DNA of 8,354 nucleotides from Jiangellaceae bacterium (lineage in GTDB: Bacteria > Actinomycetota > Actinomycetes > Jiangellales > Jiangellaceae). The notes below the pieces were generated by a model. That model had not been told where the DNA came from, searched no databases, and worked only from the letters and a program-made list of their open reading frames with translations. Where the stretch lies: contig JASLBX010000494.1 in NCBI GenBank assembly GCA_030146385.1, forward strand, positions 1 to 8,354, read 5' to 3'. Made by a program: the position numbers and the translations under genes. Below, piece after piece: positions 7,682 to 8,354 of the stretch (the first letter of the stretch is position 1; every line of letters starts with the position of its first letter).

Positions 7682-7719
7682 GGTCACCTGATCGTTGCCA
7701 CATAAACGATCAGGTGACC
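7682..7719. repeat. Perfect 15-bp inverted repeat with 8-nt loop
   Basis: GGTCACCTGATCGTT (7682-7696) and its exact complement (7705-7719) flank the loop GCCACATA. The stem is made of two repeat copies plus two extra pairs. On the mRNA strand it is not followed by a T run, so it is not a standard intrinsic terminator. It ends about 48 nt upstream of the pyrD start. Confidence 0.9.
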
Positions 7720-7757
7720 CGAGGCGGGTTGCGTAGCTGGTCACAGACGGTGCACCT
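7717..7757. other. placeholder
   Basis: The copies at 7707-7717 and 7757-7767 are complementary over 11 bp on the mRNA strand; the right-hand arm is followed by TTTATG. This is an alternative to the 15-bp hairpin, because both use the copy at 7707-7719. The interval is given here in reverse order of the two arms and covers only the segment between them. Confidence 0.3.
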
Positions 7758-7802
7758 CACCTGATCGCATCTCAGCATGTGGACTCAAAACGATCAGATG
7801 AG
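7756..7802 (-). repeat. Inverted pair, 12-bp RNA stem with one G-U
   Basis: CTCACCTGATCG (7756-7767) and CGATCAGATGAG (7791-7802) are complementary except at one position. In the minus-strand RNA that position is a U-G wobble, so the stem is unbroken over 12 bp around a 23-nt loop. On the plus strand it would be a C-A mismatch. The pairing therefore fits RNA of the operon's direction better than the other strand. Confidence 0.6.
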
Positions 7803-7851
7803 TAACAGCGGGCGAAGCCCGCAGGTCGCACGGTTGGTAGGTCATCTGATC
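7792..7851 (-). terminator. Nested stem-loop after carB, attenuator- or terminator-like
   Basis: GATCAGATGA (7792-7801) and TCATCTGATC (7842-7851) form a perfect 10-bp outer stem. Inside it lies a GC-rich hairpin with GCGGGC (7808-7813) and GCCCGC (7817-7822) around a 3-nt loop. On the mRNA strand the outer stem is followed by G and then TTTT (7790-7787). The structure starts about 14 nt after the carB stop, so it could end or attenuate carB transcripts. The U run is short, and the same left arm can instead pair with the copy at 7756-7767. Confidence 0.4.
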
Positions 7852-7865
7852 CATTCCGGCCGGAG

Positions 7866-8354
7866 TCACCGGAGGGCCGCCGACCACGACTGCAGCGACC
7901 GCACGCCCAACCGGCCGCTCAGCAGGGCCTCGATCCCCTGGACGGCCGCGGCCAGGCCCTGCACGGTTGTGATGCACGCGATGTTCGCCTGGATTGCCGC
8001 ACGCCGTATCTCGTACCCGTCGTTACGTGGGCTCCCGCCGGACGTCGTCCCGCTCGGCGTGTTGACGATCAGCGCGATATCACCGTCCAGAATCCGCGAC
8101 ACGATCGTCGGCGTCCCGTCCGGCTCATGGCCCGTCCACAGCTTGCCCACGACCTCCGCGTCGACGCCGTTGCGGCGTAGCACATCCGCCGTCCCCGCCG
8201 TCGCCACGATCGAAAAGCCCAGGTCGGCCAACCGCTTGACCGGGAAGATCATGTGCCGCTTGTCGCGGTTGGCCAGCGACACGAACACCTTCCCCGTCGT
8301 CGGCAGTGCCCCGAACGCCGCCGCCTGCGACTTGGCGAACGCCGTGCCGAACAA
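7866..8354 (-). CDS. carB: Carbamoyl-phosphate synthase large subunit, C-terminal part, enters from the right edge
   Basis: CarB makes carbamoyl phosphate from bicarbonate, ammonia (delivered by CarA) and two ATP, feeding pyrimidine and arginine synthesis. Only the last 163 codons are here; the first codon in the window, TTG, is internal leucine. The segment starts FGTAFAKSQAAAFGALP, the end of the second synthetase half. The MGS-like regulatory domain follows: KVFVSLANRDKRHMIFPVKRLADLGFSIVATAGTADVLRRNGV, VVGKLWTG, IALIVNTPSG and EIRRAAIQANIACITTVQG. Residues equivalent to E. coli S948, K954, T974, T977 and K993, which bind UMP, IMP or ornithine effectors, appear kept: VS and DK early in the domain, ATAGT, and VGK. 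Feedback by UMP is therefore likely. The stop is followed by the repeat array. Confidence 0.96.
   Translation of the reverse strand: MFGTAFAKSQAAAFGALPTTGKVFVSLANRDKRHMIFPVKRLADLGFSIVATAGTADVLRRNGVDAEVVGKLWTGHEPDGTPTIVSRILDGDIALIVNTPSGTTSGGSPRNDGYEIRRAAIQANIACITTVQGLAAAVQGIEALLSGRLGVRSLQSWSAALR

Larger units (their letters stand above)
7635..7865. repeat. Seven-copy array of GGTCACCTGATCG in both orientations, carB-pyrD gap
   Basis: This 231-bp gap contains seven copies of one 13-bp unit. Exact plus-orientation copies lie at 7639-7651, 7663-7675 and 7682-7694, each preceded by TT. An exact inverted copy lies at 7707-7719. Diverged copies lie at 7755-7767 (plus, 11 of 13), 7791-7803 (inverted, 10 of 13) and 7840-7852 (plus, 11 of 13). 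The three leftmost copies start 24 and 19 bp apart. The unit is made of two small near-palindromes, GGTCACC and TGATCG. There is no conserved long spacer and no cas gene, so it is not a CRISPR. The gap is otherwise out of character for an operon whose next genes overlap or lie within 50 bp. It may be a riboregulator, an operator cluster or a dispersed palindromic repeat. Confidence 0.9.

Noticed and set aside
7717..7757. Feature listed as an 'other' entry with reversed ends and the call 'placeholder' (7757 to 7717)
   Set aside because: It is not an independent feature. It denotes the 11-bp pairing between the copies at 7707-7717 and 7757-7767, and the finding on mutually exclusive stems describes it properly; the reader should ignore that row's coordinates and label.
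7635..7865. CRISPR array
   Set aside because: The repeats are only 13 bp, alternate in orientation, have spacers of irregular length and have no cas genes nearby.
7635..7865. PyrR-binding loop of the Bacillus type in the pyr leader
   Set aside because: No recognisable PyrR binding consensus is present, and this gap lies inside the operon rather than before its first gene.
7635..7865. Insertion sequence or autonomous transposon
   Set aside because: No transposase frame and no long terminal inverted repeats bound the region; a small non-autonomous element remains possible.
7741..7977. Seventy-eight-codon minus-strand frame across the end of carB
   Set aside because: Its upstream half is carB in a different frame and translates to Arg/Gly/Pro-rich sequence. 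Only the part starting at 7854 lies outside carB, and I treat that separately.

Overview
The window comes from a high-GC actinobacterium (Actinomycetota). The evidence is the GC-rich coding sequence with frequent GTG starts, an actinobacterial-type integration host factor (mIHF), and the gene order carB-pyrD-pyrF-mihF-gmk-rpoZ-coaBC-metK-priA. I cannot name the genus. All nine recognised genes lie on the minus strand, so transcription runs from high to low coordinates. carB enters at the right edge and is partial; priA leaves at the left edge and is partial.

Layout from right to left: the carB C-terminus (UMP-sensing MGS-like domain); a 231-bp gap (7635-7865) filled by a repeat array; pyrD overlapping pyrF by 4 bp; mihF; gmk; rpoZ; coaBC; a FucP-type sugar permease that overlaps or closely follows coaBC; a 186-bp gap with a candidate promoter; metK; and the start of priA. 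The core genes form a housekeeping supply line. They cover UMP synthesis (carB, pyrD, pyrF), GMP to GDP (gmk), a nucleoid protein (mihF), the omega subunit of RNA polymerase, coenzyme A synthesis, S-adenosylmethionine synthesis and replication restart.

The most notable part is the carB-pyrD gap. It holds seven copies of a 13-bp unit, GGTCACCTGATCG, in both orientations. Two copies form a perfect 15-bp hairpin with an 8-nt loop. The copy nearest pyrD reads, on the mRNA strand, as an AGGTGA Shine-Dalgarno sequence 6 nt before the pyrD GTG start. An opposite-orientation copy upstream could pair with that ribosome-binding site across all 13 positions. Neighbouring copies can form several mutually exclusive stems, some followed by short U runs. 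The region could therefore be an RNA switch controlling pyrD and the downstream genes, a cluster of protein operators, or a dispersed palindromic repeat that landed at a translation start. Sequence alone does not decide between these.

The second unusual point is the FucP-like major facilitator permease between coaBC and metK, genes that are usually adjacent in actinobacteria. It has lower GC than its neighbours on the lines counted by hand and may be a lineage-specific insertion.
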